DNA of 6,565 nucleotides from Tannerellaceae bacterium (GTDB lineage Bacteria > Bacteroidota > Bacteroidia > Bacteroidales > Tannerellaceae), in the NCBI GenBank assembly GCA_020860805.1, contig JAJBTP010000174.1, positions 1 to 6,565 on the forward strand, read 5' to 3'. Positions 5,221 to 6,565 of this stretch are shown in pieces. A program made the position numbers and the translations under genes. The notes under the pieces are model-generated. The model was not told the origin of the DNA and made no database searches. It saw nothing but the letters and a program-made list of their open reading frames with translations. How positions within the stretch are numbered: position 1 is the stretch's first letter; each line of letters starts with the position of its first letter.

Positions 5221-6565
5221 TTAGTCAAGCCAGAATAAAACTTTTCCGGTATAATACCCTTCTGTATCCAGCTTTTTATGCAATTTACCGTCTGAACCGA
5301 AAATATAAATATCATTAGTAGCAGCATAGTCATAATCAGCAATATAGATTTCACCTGATGAAGGATCTACATCTATTGAATTAGGATTGGCAATCTCAGT
5401 TCCGTCTTTTATAAAATTAGTATCAGAAGCAGTTCCTGTTTTCGTATCAAATTTCACAAAACCCAATGCTTCAATTTGAGTTTCGCCCCATTGCGCATAG
5501 ACAGTATACAGGTCATTATTATGTAAACACATAATAGTTGCATTTCCAATTGTTTCAACAACCCCCGAAGAGATATGAATCTTTTGTAAAGTATTTTTGA
5601 TATCCACATAATCACCCATAGAAATAACAAAAAGGTCACCTTGTTCGTCTACTTCAATAAGACTTGGATTAATCACTACTTCGATTTTCTTTTCTTCCTG
5701 AAAAGATGTCAAATCTATTACAGAAAGAGTATTTTCAGATCCATATCCCGAATTCGCAACATATAATTTATTACTTGATACTTTTATTTGTTCCGGATAT
5801 GTACCCACAGGGACAGTGGCCTTTATCTCCAAATCCACTGTATCCAGTTTGGCAACTGCATGTCCATAGAAATAACTCACATATACATGACCATCGTGTG
5901 CAGTTAAATAACGGGGCTGAACATCTTCTCCTGCTGTAGTTAAAGGTCTGTGTTCTTTTAAAAGTTTACCTGTTTCATCCAGAACCAGTAGACGATTAGA
6001 GGTCGAAACAGTTACATATAATTTAGAACCATAGCGTATGATGTCCTGTGCCGAATCCCCTAAATCATTCCCATTTACTTTTTTATAAAAGTTAGTTGTA
6101 TATTCCCCGGTTAACATATCCATATACCCTATAGAAGCATTATTTTCTTTCCAGTTACCTCTATTCAGGACATAATATCCTACTGTATTTGTTCTATCAA
6201 CAATTGCTTCACTGACAAATTCACTATCTTCCAGTTCTCCTCTTTTTACTACAACCTGTATATATTCCTTATAGGTTGTACCGGATGGGATAGTAAAAGA
6301 TAATTCCACAGCATCTACTTCTCCTATTTTGGTACCTTTGGCATTTTCATTCTCACTCAGATAAATTACATATCCATCTATAGATTCCTGCAGTTTCTCC
6401 GGAGCTTTCCACGAAAGTATACCTCCAATTTTTTCATATGTTTTATCTGTATCATTAAAAGAAATTTCCGAAACAACTTTGGAAGACTCAGGAATTTCTT
6501 CTCTCTCGTCATCACTACAAGCAATAAAAGAGAATAATACACCTGTTAAAACTAAGCTCCAACTT
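5221..6565 (-). CDS. surface lipoprotein with FN3-like domain and DUF5074/YncE beta-propeller (BtuG-like), 5' end missing
   Basis: The frame is open from the window edge (6564) to TAA at 5221, giving 447 visible residues, so the GTG at 6309 is internal. The visible start, SWSLVLTGVLFSFIAC, is a lipoprotein signal peptide with Cys at visible residue 16; only the initiating Met and a few residues are missing. The following SDDERE matches the acidic S(D/E)3 surface-export signal of Bacteroidetes, so the protein should be displayed outside the cell. Residues of about 28-125 resemble an FN3-type sandwich (GGILSWKAPE, DGYVIYLSEN). Residues of about 129-447 form a propeller with repeated strands: YYVLNRGNW, LGDSAQDIIRYGSKLYVTV, VQPRYLTAHDGHVYVSYF, YPEQIKVSSNKLYVANSGYG, PNSIDVDPSSGEIYIADYDY. 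This repeat set is typical of DUF5074 proteins, which include BtuG, the very high-affinity B12-binding partner of BtuB. The ligand here is inferred from family and from the neighbouring BtuF-type gene. Confidence 0.88.
   Translation of the reverse strand, partial: SWSLVLTGVLFSFIACSDDEREEIPESSKVVSEISFNDTDKTYEKIGGILSWKAPEKLQESIDGYVIYLSENENAKGTKIGEVDAVELSFTIPSGTTYKEYIQVVVKRGELEDSEFVSEAIVDRTNTVGYYVLNRGNWKENNASIGYMDMLTGEYTTNFYKKVNGNDLGDSAQDIIRYGSKLYVTVSTSNRLLVLDETGKLLKEHRPLTTAGEDVQPRYLTAHDGHVYVSYFYGHAVAKLDTVDLEIKATVPVGTYPEQIKVSSNKLYVANSGYGSENTLSVIDLTSFQEEKKIEVVINPSLIEVDEQGDLFVISMGDYVDIKNTLQKIHISSGVVETIGNATIMCLHNNDLYTVYAQWGETQIEALGFVKFDTKTGTASDTNFIKDGTEIANPNSIDVDPSSGEIYIADYDYAATNDIYIFGSDGKLHKKLDTEGYYTGKVLFWLD

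Noticed and set aside
5124..5354. Minus-strand 76-codon frame across the junction of the two lipoprotein genes
   Set aside because: It overlaps two well-supported genes and arises from their sequence in another frame.
5706..5939. Plus-strand 77-codon frame
   Set aside because: It is antisense to the propeller domain, with low-complexity content and no initiation context.
1..6565. Many CCGG/TTCCGG motifs throughout
   Set aside because: They follow from frequent Pro-CCG, Ser-TCC, Thr-ACC and Gly-GGA/GGT codon choices across several genes, so they look like codon preference and not a discrete element.

Overview
The window looks like chromosomal DNA of a Bacteroidales bacterium. The evidence is TAnnTTTG-type -7 promoter boxes, no Shine-Dalgarno dependence, an S-D-D-E surface-export signal behind a lipobox cysteine, a DUF5074/BtuG-like propeller lipoprotein, a GH76 mannanase-type enzyme, and a protein with a type IX secretion (T9SS)-style C-terminal tail. 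The T9SS tail hints at a Parabacteroides/Odoribacter/Porphyromonas-type lineage rather than Bacteroides itself; that is inference. All convincing genes lie on the minus strand, so transcription runs from right to left.

From right to left: (1) 5221-6565 is a surface lipoprotein with an FN3-like domain and a YncE/DUF5074 beta-propeller, missing only its first few residues at the window edge. Eight bases on, (2) 4085-5212 is a lipoprotein of the BtuF/FepB-type substrate-binding family. The pair is the arrangement known from Bacteroides cobalamin-uptake loci (BtuG-BtuF), where the surface propeller caps a BtuB TonB-dependent receptor and the binding protein serves an ABC importer. A strong hairpin at 4043-4070 closes this transcript, with no btuC/btuD after it. 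(3) 2729-3919 is a monocistronic secreted GH76 endo-alpha-1,6-mannanase-like protein with a good promoter at 3949-3978.

(4) 2294-2728 is non-coding and rich in repeats: a perfect 44-bp tandem duplication built from two related 22-bp halves and bracketed by copies of a GATACGTATC palindrome, plus short TGCRACAGTY repeats and a hairpin. (5) 521-2293 is one large secreted protein gene with a T9SS-type tail, broken by two apparent single-base frameshifts, one beside T8/T7 runs in the signal-peptide codons and one at an A6 run about 1.1 kb later. It may be a pseudogene, a contingency (phase-variable or slippage-controlled) gene, or carry homopolymer sequencing errors. (6) 233-463 encodes a small two-helix membrane protein, followed by (7) 1-169, the N-terminus of an AI-2E (PerM/YdiK) family permease that runs off the left edge.

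The most plausible functional unit is the cobalamin (or other corrinoid/metal chelate) capture pair. The most unusual items are the doubly frameshifted T9SS cargo gene and the intergenic 44-bp repeat array.
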